Origin: Catenulispora sp. GP43
GTDB lineage: Bacteria > Actinomycetota > Actinomycetes > Streptomycetales > Catenulisporaceae
DNA length: 64,000 bases
Assembly (NCBI RefSeq): GCF_041260665.1
Contig: NZ_JBGCCT010000001.1
Coordinates: forward strand, 735,263-799,262
Direction: 5' to 3'
The position numbers and the translations under genes are program-made. Positions 16,548 through 24,504 of the stretch are shown here, one piece after another (the first letter of the stretch is position 1; each line of letters begins with the position of its first letter). Under the pieces are notes generated by a model that made no database searches, had not been told where the DNA came from, and saw nothing but the letters and a program-made list of their open reading frames with translations.

Positions 16548-17945
16548 ATGGCACGGCGGACTCGAACCGTGTGGGCGGCGAGCGCCGCCCTGGCGGTGGT
16601 CGCCTCGCTGGCGGTCAGCGGGCTCGCCTCGGCAAAGGACCACCCGGGCCACGGCGCGGCGGCCGCCAAGGCGCTGGTCAGCCCGCACAGCACGAGCAGC
16701 ACGAGCAGCACGAGCGGCACGAGCCCTGGCGCCACGCCGCCGCCCACCACCGCCACCAGCACGGACAGCTCCATCAGCTACGCCGACCTCGACGCGTTCG
16801 CGGCCGGGCATTCCGCGGCGCTGAAGAGCAAGAACCGCGCGGGCTTCGTCTCGATCGTCGACCCCGGGCACCCGGACCTGGTCACCAGCCAGGGCCAGCT
16901 GTACGACAACCTCCAGAAGATCCCGTTCACCACCGCCAAGTACGCGGTGACCATGGTGGACGAGAGCACACCCGCCCAGGGCGGGACTTCCACCGCGACG
17001 GTCACCGTGGCGTTCGACCACCAGATCACCGGCGTGGACAGCGTCCCGGTCGAGGAACGCTACAAGTGGACCGTGCAGCGCACCGGCCTGAACGGGACCC
17101 TGGAGGTCACCGCGATAGCCGGCGCCACCTCCGAGCACAACTACCCGGCTCCGTGGGACGACGTGGCCGGCCTCACCGTGCTCACCCGGCCGAAGGTCGT
17201 GATCATGGCGGACGACACCTCGGCGTCCTTCGCCAAGAGCCACGCCGACGCCATGGAGCGGGACGCGGAGTACGACTTCGCCCACTGGAGCGGCGGCTCC
17301 GGCAGCGCACCTGGTTTCGCGGTGTTCCTCACCGCGGACCGGTCCCGGTACGAGGGCATATACAGCCAGAACCGTGCCGAGTCCGTCGGCGTCACGGTGC
17401 CGATAGCCGCTGCGGGGAAAGACGACGGGTTCTACCCGAGCTCCCGTATAGCGGTCGACACCACGCAGTACAAGAACGTCGACCCCGCCGACGCCGACAT
17501 AGTGTTCAAGCACGAGATGGCGCACGCGATGATCGGTCCGTTCGAGGACCAGAGCGCGAGCTCCGGACAGGACCACCTGTGGGTCATAGAGGGGTTCGCG
17601 GAGTGGGAATCGCAGAGGATGTACTCCACAGAGGAACTCCTCTATGACGGCGAGACTCTGCACACCTACCTAGGCAAGCACGGAGTCCCCCATGCGTTGC
17701 CCACAGACAGCGACGTGTACAGCTCGAACTCTGATACGTCCGCGCTGGGGTACTTCTACTCGCATATGGCGATCCGCTATATGGCCGACGAGTACGGAGC
17801 GGACAAGGTCGACCAGTTCGTCTTGGCCGTCTACAAGCACGCGACCGGATCGACGTGCGTCGACGACGCGATGAAGAGCGTCCTGGGTATCACCACGGAT
17901 CAGTTCACCCAGGGCTTCGCCAAGTGGCTGCACAGCTCTGTGTGA
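16548..17945 (+). CDS. Secreted HExxH metallopeptidase-like protein
   Basis: This 465-aa protein starts with a signal peptide (MARRTRTVWAASAALAVVAS, cleavage near 29) and a Ser/Thr-rich linker to about 75, then an uncharacterised domain to about 210. The C-terminal domain has the zinc motif HEMAH at residues 322-326, followed by EGFAEW at 348-353, in which E348 or E352 could be the third ligand, as in gluzincin-type peptidases. The C-terminus FTQGFAKWLHSSV resembles MA-like peptidase tails. It would act outside the cell. No specific family name can be assigned, and activity is inferred from the motif only. Confidence 0.75.
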   Translation: MARRTRTVWAASAALAVVASLAVSGLASAKDHPGHGAAAAKALVSPHSTSSTSSTSGTSPGATPPPTTATSTDSSISYADLDAFAAGHSAALKSKNRAGFVSIVDPGHPDLVTSQGQLYDNLQKIPFTTAKYAVTMVDESTPAQGGTSTATVTVAFDHQITGVDSVPVEERYKWTVQRTGLNGTLEVTAIAGATSEHNYPAPWDDVAGLTVLTRPKVVIMADDTSASFAKSHADAMERDAEYDFAHWSGGSGSAPGFAVFLTADRSRYEGIYSQNRAESVGVTVPIAAAGKDDGFYPSSRIAVDTTQYKNVDPADADIVFKHEMAHAMIGPFEDQSASSGQDHLWVIEGFAEWESQRMYSTEELLYDGETLHTYLGKHGVPHALPTDSDVYSSNSDTSALGYFYSHMAIRYMADEYGADKVDQFVLAVYKHATGSTCVDDAMKSVLGITTDQFTQGFAKWLHSSV

Positions 17946-17987
17946 ATACCCAAGACTTGTATGAGTGCTTGAAGTCGGTGTGAACGT

Positions 17988-18431
17988 TTAAGAAGCCTCG
18001 TTCTGCTCCCGGCCCCGGCATTCGGAACACGTCCCGAACACGGCCAGGTGCCGCACGTCCGTCTGGAAGCCGTAGTCCTCCATCAGCCGCTGCACCAGCG
18101 GCTCGGCCGCGGAGTCGGCGGCCTCGAGGATCCGCCCGCAGCCGCGGCACACCAGGTGCACATGCGCCGGCTGGTCGGCGGTGTGGTAGATCTGCGCACC
18201 GTGTCCGAGATGCGTGTGCGTGACCAGCCCGAGCTCCTCCAGGAGCTCCAGGGTGCGGTACACGGTCGACAGGTTCACGCCGCGGGCGGTGCGGCGGACC
18301 TCCTCGCAGATGGCGTCCGGAGTGGCATGGTCCAGAGAGGCCACGGCCTGCAGGACGAACTGGCGCTGCGGCGTGAGGCGGTAGCCCTTCGCGCGCAGCT
18401 CCTTCGTCAGGTCCGTGGGCGCGGTTTCCAT
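17988..18431 (-). CDS. Fur-family transcriptional regulator
   Basis: The 147-aa protein (ATG at 18429-18431) has a winged helix at about residues 5-85 (RLTPQRQFVLQAV, NLSTVYRTLELLEELGLV), then the metal-binding dimerisation domain with HVHLVCRGCG and a C-terminal CSEC pair forming a structural zinc site. This is the classic Fur/Zur/PerR layout; the sensed metal cannot be decided. A 12-bp palindrome CCCACCGGTGGG lies 12 bases upstream of the start. The gene lies downstream of nitrobindin and the 34-aa membrane protein on the same strand, so redox or iron control is plausible. Confidence 0.9.
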   Translation of the reverse strand: METAPTDLTKELRAKGYRLTPQRQFVLQAVASLDHATPDAICEEVRRTARGVNLSTVYRTLELLEELGLVTHTHLGHGAQIYHTADQPAHVHLVCRGCGRILEAADSAAEPLVQRLMEDYGFQTDVRHLAVFGTCSECRGREQNEAS

Positions 18432-18442
18432 ACCACCACTAT

Positions 18443-18454
18443 CCCACCGGTGGG
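18443..18454. promoter_or_regulatory. Palindrome upstream of the Fur-family gene
   Basis: CCCACCGGTGGG is a perfect palindrome. On the minus strand GATAGT (complement of 18438-18443) could be a -10 box only 6 bases from the start codon, so the palindrome would sit in the spacer of a leaderless promoter. It does not resemble a classical AT-rich Fur or Zur box. Confidence 0.35.
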
Positions 18455-18499
18455 GGACAGCGGTCGCCACCGTTCATATGCCGAAGCTGTTCCTGGGCG

Positions 18500-19033
18500 T
18501 CACTTGACCGGCTTGAGCTGGGCCGAGAGATGCGACTGCATGGGCTGGCCCATGGCCGCCATGTCGAACGCCCAGAGCAGATCGCCCTTCACCAGGCCGT
18601 AGAGGCGGTGTCCGGCGGTGTACTCCTTGGCGGTCTCGGTGCGCGCGACCACGTCGGTGCGCAGTTCGACCTTCGCGCTGTCGGCCTCGCCGACCCAGAT
18701 CTCGGCGAAGCCGGTCGGGTGCGACAGGACCACTTCGAGGAGGGTGCGGGTGGTGCCCGCGGTGCCGTTCTCCTCGGTGCGCTCCTGCGGGCGCCAGAAG
18801 CCCGACTCGGTCGCCAGCGGCCGGACCTGGTTGCCGTCCTCGTCGAGCAGCCAGGACCGCGACTCGTACTTCAGGAAGGGCTTGTCCGGCGTGTAGGAGA
18901 ACACGACCTCCTGCCCGAAGTTGAACGACTCGATGGTCGGGTACCCCCCGACCCCCGCGCCGGCCCAGGTGCCCAGCAGGAACGCCAGCGGCACACAGTT
19001 CGGGTGCAGGTCGGAGGGGATCTCCAGCGGCAT
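18500..19033 (-). CDS. Nitrobindin / FABP-like heme-binding beta-barrel protein
   Basis: This 177-aa protein belongs to the nitrobindin family (formerly DUF1794), cytoplasmic heme beta-barrels that in mycobacteria and Arabidopsis bind NO and isomerise peroxynitrite. The family signature GTWAGAG (GxWxGxG) lies near residue 21, followed by EVVFSYTPDKPFLKYES and a late HRLYGL. The start at ATG 19031-19033 overlaps the stop of the small upstream membrane protein (TGATG), implying coupling. It precedes the Fur-family gene on the same strand. Heme binding itself is inferred. Confidence 0.9.
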   Translation of the reverse strand: MPLEIPSDLHPNCVPLAFLLGTWAGAGVGGYPTIESFNFGQEVVFSYTPDKPFLKYESRSWLLDEDGNQVRPLATESGFWRPQERTEENGTAGTTRTLLEVVLSHPTGFAEIWVGEADSAKVELRTDVVARTETAKEYTAGHRLYGLVKGDLLWAFDMAAMGQPMQSHLSAQLKPVK

Positions 19034-19137
19034 CAGTTCTGGCCCTTGAACAGCCGCAGCACCGTGAAGGACGCGAACCACACGACGGCGAGGGCCACCA
19101 GGACCAGGAGGATGTCGAAAAGGGTCTGGACGCTCAT
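19033..19137 (-). CDS. 34-aa single-pass membrane protein
   Basis: This very small gene encodes one hydrophobic helix (LFDILLVLVALAVVWFASF, residues 5-23) and a basic end (LRLFKGQN). It is supported by its coupling with nitrobindin through overlapping stop and start codons (TGATG). Small membrane proteins at this position next to nitrobindin/Fur genes occur in related actinomycetes as far as I recall. A longer in-frame version exists but its N-terminus has no protein character. Function unknown. Confidence 0.65.
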   Translation of the reverse strand: MSVQTLFDILLVLVALAVVWFASFTVLRLFKGQN

Positions 19138-19240
19138 GGTGGGGAGTTTATCGGAGCCGGTGGGGAGGTGTTCGGTGAGCTGGGTCTCTTCGGGGCACGC
19201 GTCGCGCGGCGCCCGCGCCGGCCGCCGTCCGACCATGACG

Positions 19241-19280
19241 GCGCCCGCTCCCCGGTCCCGGAGGACCGGGGAGCGGGCGC
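19241..19280. terminator. Strong hairpin, probable terminator of the sulfurtransferase operon
   Basis: A perfect 18-bp stem (19241-19258 pairing with 19263-19280, loop CGGA) lies 46 bases past the DUF1416 stop. There is no T-run, as is usual for actinomycete stem-only terminators. It also insulates the downstream 34-aa membrane protein/nitrobindin genes on the same strand. Confidence 0.75.
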
Positions 19281-19325
19281 TCCCCTCATACGCTCGTCCG
19301 CTCAGCGAATAAGCGGCTCAGCGGC

Positions 19326-19625
19326 TCAGACCGCGAGCGCGACCTCGGCGACCTCGCCCAGCGTCGCCTCGACCGAGGCGTCCACGCTGCCCCCGGGCAC
19401 CAGCGCGCGCACCGTCCAGGTGCCCGGCGCCGCGAAGAACCGGAACCCGCCCTCGGGGCTGGTCGGCACCTCGGCGGTGAACTCGCCGGTGCTGTCCAGC
19501 AGCCGCACGTACCCGGTCACCGGCGCGCCGTCCTTGCTGACCGCGCCCTGGATGACAGTTTCCTTCGCCACGTCCACTCCTTCGATGCTGAATCCGCCGG
19601 CGGGAGCGCCGCACGAGGCCGTCAC
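19326..19625 (-). CDS. DUF1416 family protein
   Basis: This 99-aa protein has the start typical of DUF1416 (CGAPAGGF near residue 5) and a carboxypeptidase-regulatory-like beta-sandwich (VSKDGAPVTGYVRLLDSTGEF, GGFRFFAAPGTWTVRAL). Its GTG start overlaps the sulfurtransferase stop as GTGA, so the two proteins are translationally coupled. The same pair is conserved across actinobacteria, implying a joint role in sulfur transfer, but the biochemical function is not known. Confidence 0.9.
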   Translation of the reverse strand: MTASCGAPAGGFSIEGVDVAKETVIQGAVSKDGAPVTGYVRLLDSTGEFTAEVPTSPEGGFRFFAAPGTWTVRALVPGGSVDASVEATLGEVAEVALAV

Positions 19626-20485
19626 TGCTGGCCGCCCTCGGGCGAGCCGGGGTTGGAGCCGAGCGAGACCGGCACGCCGACCAGCGAGCCGTACTCGGTC
19701 CACGAACCGTCGTAGTTCTTCACGTTGGGCTGGCCCAGCAGCTCGTGCAGGACGAACCAGGTGTGCGCCGAGCGCTCGCCGATGCGGCAGTAGGCGATGG
19801 TGTCCTTGGACAGGTCCACGCCCTCGCCCTCGTACAGCGCGGTCAGGTCCGCGTCGGACTTGAACGTGCCGTCGTCGTTGGCCGCCTTGGACCACGGGAT
19901 GTTGCGCGCGGTCGGCACGTGGCCGGGACGCTGCGACTGCTCCTGCGGCAGGTGGGCCGGGGCCAGCAGCTTGCCGGAGTACTCGTCGGGGCTGCGCACG
20001 TCGACCAGGTTGTCGGTGCCGATCGCGGCCACGACGTCGTCGCGGTAGGCGCGGATCGCCTGGTCCTGGGGCTGCGCGGTGTAGGTCGTGGCCTCGCGGG
20101 TCGGCTGCTCGACGACCAGCTCGCGGGAGTCCAGCTCCCACTTCTTACGGCCGCCGTCGAGGAGCTTCACGTCGCCGTGGCCGTAGAGCTTGAAGTACCA
20201 GTACGCGTAGGAGGCGAACCAGTTGTTGTTGCCGCCGTAGAGCACCACGGTGTCGTCGTTGGCGATGCCGCGCTCGGACAGCAGCGCCTCGAACTGCTCC
20301 TGGTTCACGAAGTCCCGGCGGACCGGGTCCTGCAGGTCGCGCTTCCAGTCGATCCGGATGGCGTTGCGGATGTGGTTCTTGTCGTAGGCGGCTGTGTCCT
20401 CGTCGACCTCGACGAGGACGACCTTCGGGTCGTCCAGGTGCGCCTGGACCCAGTCGGCGTCGACCAGGACGTCGTTGCGACTCAT
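19622..20485 (-). CDS. sseA: Thiosulfate sulfurtransferase (rhodanese)
   Basis: The 287-aa protein consists of two rhodanese domains (about residues 1-135 and 150-285). The active-site loop YCRIGERSAHTWF in the second domain contains the catalytic Cys; the first domain is inactive. It transfers sulfane sulfur from thiosulfate to acceptors and is the CysA2/SseA type of actinobacteria. The ATG at 20483-20485 has GGAGGA just upstream; an in-frame extension lacks support. A small Cys-rich leader peptide is encoded about 200 bases upstream, suggesting cysteine-responsive control. It is coupled to DUF1416. Confidence 0.94.
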   Translation of the reverse strand: MSRNDVLVDADWVQAHLDDPKVVLVEVDEDTAAYDKNHIRNAIRIDWKRDLQDPVRRDFVNQEQFEALLSERGIANDDTVVLYGGNNNWFASYAYWYFKLYGHGDVKLLDGGRKKWELDSRELVVEQPTREATTYTAQPQDQAIRAYRDDVVAAIGTDNLVDVRSPDEYSGKLLAPAHLPQEQSQRPGHVPTARNIPWSKAANDDGTFKSDADLTALYEGEGVDLSKDTIAYCRIGERSAHTWFVLHELLGQPNVKNYDGSWTEYGSLVGVPVSLGSNPGSPEGGQQ

Positions 20486-20686
20486 GGGAGTCCTCCGGAT
20501 GGTTCGGGGTTCGGAACGGAGCGGGGGTGCGGCCACGGAAACGGTTGTTCCAGTACCGCGGGCACGCGGAAGCACGTGGGTGTCTTGCTTGGGTCCGCGC
20601 TGAGGCAGAGGGTGGCCCGTCCTACAGTGATCGGGCGTCGCGTCCCCGGAAGAACGGGGTCACGGAAAGCAGCCGGCCCTCCGGGG

Positions 20687-20767
20687 TCAGCGCATTCGAC
20701 ACAGGCAGGCGGCGACGCGGCACAGGTCGACTGCGCGTCGCTTGGTGAAGTCCGCCTGCTGCTTCAT
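20687..20767 (-). CDS. Cys-rich leader peptide upstream of the sulfurtransferase
   Basis: This 26-aa open frame begins MKQQADFTKRRAV and ends CRVAACLCRMR, with three Cys codons near the C-terminus (residues 16, 21, 23) just before the TGA. Actinobacterial sulfur operons are often preceded by such peptides; in mycobacteria translation through the Cys stretch was reported to attenuate the downstream gene according to cysteine supply. A GC-rich region of about 200 bases with a small CCCCG/CGGGG hairpin separates it from the sulfurtransferase. The upstream ribosome-binding site is weak. Too short for standard gene finders. Confidence 0.75.
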   Translation of the reverse strand: MKQQADFTKRRAVDLCRVAACLCRMR

Positions 20768-20865
20768 GTCACCGACTCTAGAGACCCCTTTGGGCGGTGT
20801 CACGCACGTACCGCACTATGAGACGCCGGTCTTACGTTTTGTACGCCTGGCTGGTCAGCCCGCGC

Positions 20866-21582
20866 TCAGGAGTCCATCGGCACGGTGATGTCGTAGGCGC
20901 CGTAGCCGACGACCCGCACCTCGAAGTGGTCGATCTGCCCGGCCGGCAGCGCGGTCGAGGCGGGGATGTCGATCGGCTTGCCGGCCACCGACTTCCAGTT
21001 CGACAGCTGGATCGCGTCGTGGTTCTTGTCGTAGACGTACAGCGTGCAGGTCAGCCCGTCCGGCGTCCCGCTCATCTTCGCGGTGACCGAGGTGCCCCAG
21101 CTGTGGTCCTGGTAGGAGATCTGCGCGGTCACGCCGCTCTGCGTCACCGCGGGCAGCACCTCGGCGTTCGTGGAGCCGCTCGAGGAGGTCCCGCCGTGCC
21201 CGGCCCAGAACCCGCCGACGACCAGCACCAGGGCGGCGGCTCCGCCGGCCGCGGCCACCATGATCCGCTGCCGGCGCGGCGCCCGGAACGGAGGCGGGGT
21301 ACGGGTGCCGAACAGCCGCCGCCGGCCCGTGCGCCCCCGCTGCCCGGCCGGCTCCGGCGGCACCGTCTCCGGCATCGGCGCCCCGACCAGCCCGATGTCC
21401 ATGACCCGCTTCACCCCGACGAACGAGGCGTACTCCTGCTGGCACTCCGGGCACCGCGCCAGATGCTGCCGCACCTCGCGGGCCTCGTCCGCGTCCAGCG
21501 CGCCGAGCGCGAGAGCACCGACGGCCATCCGCAGGTCCTCGTCGTCGCAGGCGCCCGGCCTGGTCTCCGGCTCCCGGTTCAC
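20866..21582 (-). CDS. Zinc-finger anti-sigma factor, membrane-anchored
   Basis: The 238-aa protein has an N-terminal anti-sigma domain at residues 1-70 with the ZAS motif HLARCPECQQE (H-x3-C-x2-C), a linker rich in Arg and Pro, one transmembrane helix at about 110-132 and an extracytoplasmic domain. It should bind and inhibit the ECF sigma factor encoded directly upstream. Its GTG start overlaps that gene's stop as GTGA, so the pair is made in coupled amounts. The H-x3-C-x2-C motif suggests redox sensitivity, but the signal is unknown. Confidence 0.9.
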   Translation of the reverse strand: MNREPETRPGACDDEDLRMAVGALALGALDADEAREVRQHLARCPECQQEYASFVGVKRVMDIGLVGAPMPETVPPEPAGQRGRTGRRRLFGTRTPPPFRAPRRQRIMVAAAGGAAALVLVVGGFWAGHGGTSSSGSTNAEVLPAVTQSGVTAQISYQDHSWGTSVTAKMSGTPDGLTCTLYVYDKNHDAIQLSNWKSVAGKPIDIPASTALPAGQIDHFEVRVVGYGAYDITVPMDS

Positions 21583-22166
21583 GGCTTGATCCCCCGTTCT
21601 TCGAACGCGGTCCGCAGCGCGCGCAGCGCATAGTACGTGCGCGACTTGACGGTACCCGGGGGGATGCCCAGGGCCTTGGCGGCCTCGGCCACCGACAAGC
21701 CCTTGAAGTACGTCTCCCGAAGCACCGCCCGGTGGTCGGGGCTCAGTGTCGCCATGGCCTCGGCCACCTCCCATCCGAGCAGTATCCGGTCATGATCATC
21801 CTCGACGACCGCCTCGCGGGCGATCCCCAGCGCCAGCCCCTCGTCGCCGACCTCCTTCGGCCGCGACCGGCGGGCCCGCGCCTGGTCCACCACGATGTTC
21901 CGGGCGACCGTGCACAGCCAGGCGCGCGGAGACCCGCGCTCCGGGGCGAAGGCCTCGGAGTGCTGCCAGGCTCGCAGGAACGTCTCCTGGACCACGTCCT
22001 CGGCCCGTCCCCGGTCGCCGTCCGTCAGTTTCAGGACGTACCCCAGCAACGGACCCGCGTGGTCCGCGTAGAGGGATCTGAGGCGCTCCGCGTCCGCGCT
22101 CGCGACGTCCACACCTGGGACACGCAAAGGAGGTGGATCCGGTTCAACCCGCCGCCACCACGTCAC
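21579..22166 (-). CDS. ECF-family RNA polymerase sigma factor
   Basis: This 195-aa protein has sigma region 2 at about residues 28-95 (LYADHAGPLLGYVLKLTDGD, AEDVVQETFLRAWQH) and region 4 at about 130-185 (LSPDHRAVLRETYFKGLSVAEAA, GIPPGTVKSRTYYALRAL). It resembles the SigL/SigK-type group that pairs with ZAS anti-sigma factors, which is consistent with the overlapping gene downstream. The GTG start is uncertain because no clear ribosome-binding site is visible; later starts are possible. It follows lmeA by 46 bases on the same strand. Confidence 0.92.
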   Translation of the reverse strand: MTWWRRVEPDPPPLRVPGVDVASADAERLRSLYADHAGPLLGYVLKLTDGDRGRAEDVVQETFLRAWQHSEAFAPERGSPRAWLCTVARNIVVDQARARRSRPKEVGDEGLALGIAREAVVEDDHDRILLGWEVAEAMATLSPDHRAVLRETYFKGLSVAEAAKALGIPPGTVKSRTYYALRALRTAFEERGIKP

Positions 22167-22212
22167 ACGCCGATGATGGCACCACCGGTGATCCTTCGAC
22201 AGCGGATCGCGC

Positions 22213-22974
22213 CTAGCTGGAGGAAACCCCGGAGCCGGTGACCCGCACGTGGTCCGCCTCGGCGTAGACGCGCAGCCCGTCGGCCGACGTCTGCATGTTG
22301 GCCATCTGCAAGGTGAGCTGCATCGGAAGCGTGCCGACGTTGATCGGGAAGTCCAGCTGGCGCGGCACCTCGCCGGCCAGGCCGCCCAGCGAGGAGGACT
22401 CGATCTTGTTGGCGGTCAGCTGCAGCCGGTTGCCCGAGCTCAGCGACAGCCTGCTCTGCAGCGTGACCTTGCCCAGGCCCGGGATGTTGCCGGTGACCCG
22501 GACCGTGTTGTCCGGCCCCTCGGCCAGCGTCACGTCCAGGCCCTGCGCGGCGGCCGCCGACTCCATGTCGGTCCAGCTGAACAGCGCGGTGCCGGACAGG
22601 TGGTCGACGTCGGCCTCCTTGAAGCCGTTGGAGGGCGCAACGCCGTTGAGGTCCACGTGCAGATCGGTGACGCGCACGTTGTTGTGGACCACGCCGCGCG
22701 CGTCCACCGAGACCTTGTCCAGCTTCATGCCGATGAGCTGGGTCAGGAACGGGAAGTTGGCGATGTTCACCGACGGTTTGCTCTGCAGGTTCTGCGACTG
22801 TTGGATGCGCTTGGCGATCTGGCTCTCCGCGATGCTCACCGTGATCCGGTCCGCGGCCACGAAAAGACCCGCGAGCACGAGCAGCGTGATCGCCAGCCTG
22901 GTGGGCCACCTGCGGCGTCTGGGCGGCGGATGCGCCTCCCACTGCAGCTGATCGAGCCCCTCCTCGGAAGTCAT
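22213..22974 (-). CDS. LmeA-like DUF2993 lipid-binding protein
   Basis: The 253-aa protein has a basic N-terminus, one transmembrane or signal-anchor helix at about residues 25-45 (LAITLLVLAGLFVAADRI) and a DUF2993 domain (IAESQIAKRIQQSQNL ... VSVDARGVVHNNVRVTDLHVDL) facing the outside. In mycobacteria the family member LmeA binds phospholipids and supports lipomannan maturation. The ATG overlaps the stop of the upstream Tyr/Gln-rich protein gene (ATGA). A cell-envelope role is inferred from the family. Confidence 0.85.
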   Translation of the reverse strand: MTSEEGLDQLQWEAHPPPRRRRWPTRLAITLLVLAGLFVAADRITVSIAESQIAKRIQQSQNLQSKPSVNIANFPFLTQLIGMKLDKVSVDARGVVHNNVRVTDLHVDLNGVAPSNGFKEADVDHLSGTALFSWTDMESAAAAQGLDVTLAEGPDNTVRVTGNIPGLGKVTLQSRLSLSSGNRLQLTANKIESSSLGGLAGEVPRQLDFPINVGTLPMQLTLQMANMQTSADGLRVYAEADHVRVTGSGVSSS

Positions 22975-24197
22975 GGGACGAGGATAGCCGCGGCGTACGA
23001 AGCGAGGGCGGCGATCGTGACCGGTATCGCGACCACCGCGGCCCGGCTCACGCCCAGTTCCGGGTTGCGCGCGGCCACCAGCGAGGCCAGCCCGCAGACC
23101 GCCGCCCCGACCGCCACCGACGGGCCGTGCAGGACCGCGGCCGGCACGAACAGGCCGGTCAGCCCGGCGAAGAGCAGGGCGGACGCGGCCGCCGACAAGG
23201 CGCGCACCGAGCCGGGCTCGACCCCGCGCCGCCGCGCCCGGAGCACGGCGTCCGCCGCGACCAGCACGAAACCCACGCCGAGGCCGGCCGCGACCGGGAG
23301 CACGGCGTCGTCGGGCTGGAACTTGAAGACGGCGGCGGTGCCGGCCAGCGTCGGCAGCGCGGCCAGGACGGCGGTGCGCCGGGAGGCATGGCCGGCCAGG
23401 CCGAGCACCGCCCAGGCGACGACGAGCTGGAGCGGCAGGACGACGGCGGCCACCGCCTTGGCGGAGACGAAGGCTCCGACGGCGAGCCCGACGGTCGCCG
23501 CCGCGATGAAGGGCAGGTGCGCCAGGAGGGAGAGCGGCTGACGGCGGGGCGCTGGGGAGTCGTAGTCGTCGGCGTAGGCGTGTGTGTCGGTGTACGGCTC
23601 GGCGTACTGGTCGGAGTAGGGCTCCGCGTACGGCTCTGCGTACGGCTCCGCATACGGCTCTGTATAGGAATCGGAGTACGACTCCTCATAGGGTTGTTCG
23701 TAGTAGGGCTGCTCGTAATAGGGCTCTTGTTGGTAGGCCTCTTGTTGATAGGCCTCTTGTTGGTAGCCCTGTTGTTGCTGCGCCTCCTGGTAGTAAGGCT
23801 CTTGGTAGCCGTAGCCCTGGTCGTACTCGGGCTGGTACTCCTGCGCGTAGTAGCCCTGCTGCTCATAGCCCGGTTGTTGCTCATAGCCCGGCTGCTGCTC
23901 ATACCCGGGCTGCTGCTCGTAGCTCGGGTACTGCTCGTAGCCCGGAGCCTCCTGGTAGCCGTATGCCGGGTCCTGCGCGTACTCGTAGCCCTGGTACTCC
24001 GCAGCCGGCTGCTCGTAGCCGCCGTACTCGTATCCATAGCCCTCGGGTCCATAGCCCTCAGGTCCATAGCCCTCGGGCTGCGGCTGCGCATACGGGTCCT
24101 GATAGCCCTGGCCGGCATAGGGATCGGAATACTCGGGCTGCTGCGCCGACGGCTCAGACGCCGCCCGCCCGCGCCGTCGGCCCGTGTACTCGCCCAC
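22971..24197 (-). CDS. Membrane protein with Tyr/Gln/Glu/Pro-rich low-complexity cytoplasmic tail
   Basis: The 408-aa protein starts at a GTG (24195-24197) with AGGAGGA 8 bases upstream. Residues 5-210 are low complexity: tandem YEQQPG units (about residues 100-120), EAYQQ units and EPYA units, with almost no hydrophobic residues other than Tyr. Residues 220-408 contain about six transmembrane helices. The repetitive part is basic-poor and aromatic, of the type that can self-associate. The stop overlaps the lmeA start (ATGA), so the two are coupled. No family is recognised for the membrane half; function unknown. Confidence 0.75.
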   Translation of the reverse strand: MGEYTGRRRGRAASEPSAQQPEYSDPYAGQGYQDPYAQPQPEGYGPEGYGPEGYGYEYGGYEQPAAEYQGYEYAQDPAYGYQEAPGYEQYPSYEQQPGYEQQPGYEQQPGYEQQGYYAQEYQPEYDQGYGYQEPYYQEAQQQQGYQQEAYQQEAYQQEPYYEQPYYEQPYEESYSDSYTEPYAEPYAEPYAEPYSDQYAEPYTDTHAYADDYDSPAPRRQPLSLLAHLPFIAAATVGLAVGAFVSAKAVAAVVLPLQLVVAWAVLGLAGHASRRTAVLAALPTLAGTAAVFKFQPDDAVLPVAAGLGVGFVLVAADAVLRARRRGVEPGSVRALSAAASALLFAGLTGLFVPAAVLHGPSVAVGAAVCGLASLVAARNPELGVSRAAVVAIPVTIAALASYAAAILVP

Positions 24198-24252
24198 CCT
24201 GCGTTCCTCCTGCCGACGTCTACCCGCCTGCAAGGTATACCAGCCGGGTCGC

Positions 24253-24504
24253 TCAGCCCCCGGCGAACGGCGGAAGCACCTCGACCACGGCCCCGTCCGC
24301 CAGGCGCACGTCGGCCGGGTCGCGCCGGCCCACCGGGGTGCCGTCCACCAGGAACGACGCCCGCCGCACCACCTCGCCGAGCCGGGCCCCGTGCCGGGCC
24401 ACCGCCGCGGCCAGCACGTCGGCCAGCACCTCGTCCTCGAACGGCTCCTCGGCGATGCCCGCCGCCGCCTTCGCCGCCGCCCAGTACCGGATCAGCCCGC
24501 TCAT
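24253..24504 (-). CDS. MoaD/ThiS-family sulfur-carrier protein
   Basis: The 83-aa protein has the beta-grasp MoaD/ThiS fold with the C-terminal di-glycine (PPFAGG) that is adenylated and thiocarboxylated in sulfur carriers. MoaD-like features include IRYWAAAKAAAG at the start and VDGTPVGRRDPADVRLADGAVVEVLPP. It may serve molybdopterin synthase or another sulfur-transfer route; no MoaE or E1-type gene is adjacent. The ATG overlaps the stop of the upstream hydrolase (ATGA). Confidence 0.88.
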   Translation of the reverse strand: MSGLIRYWAAAKAAAGIAEEPFEDEVLADVLAAAVARHGARLGEVVRRASFLVDGTPVGRRDPADVRLADGAVVEVLPPFAGG

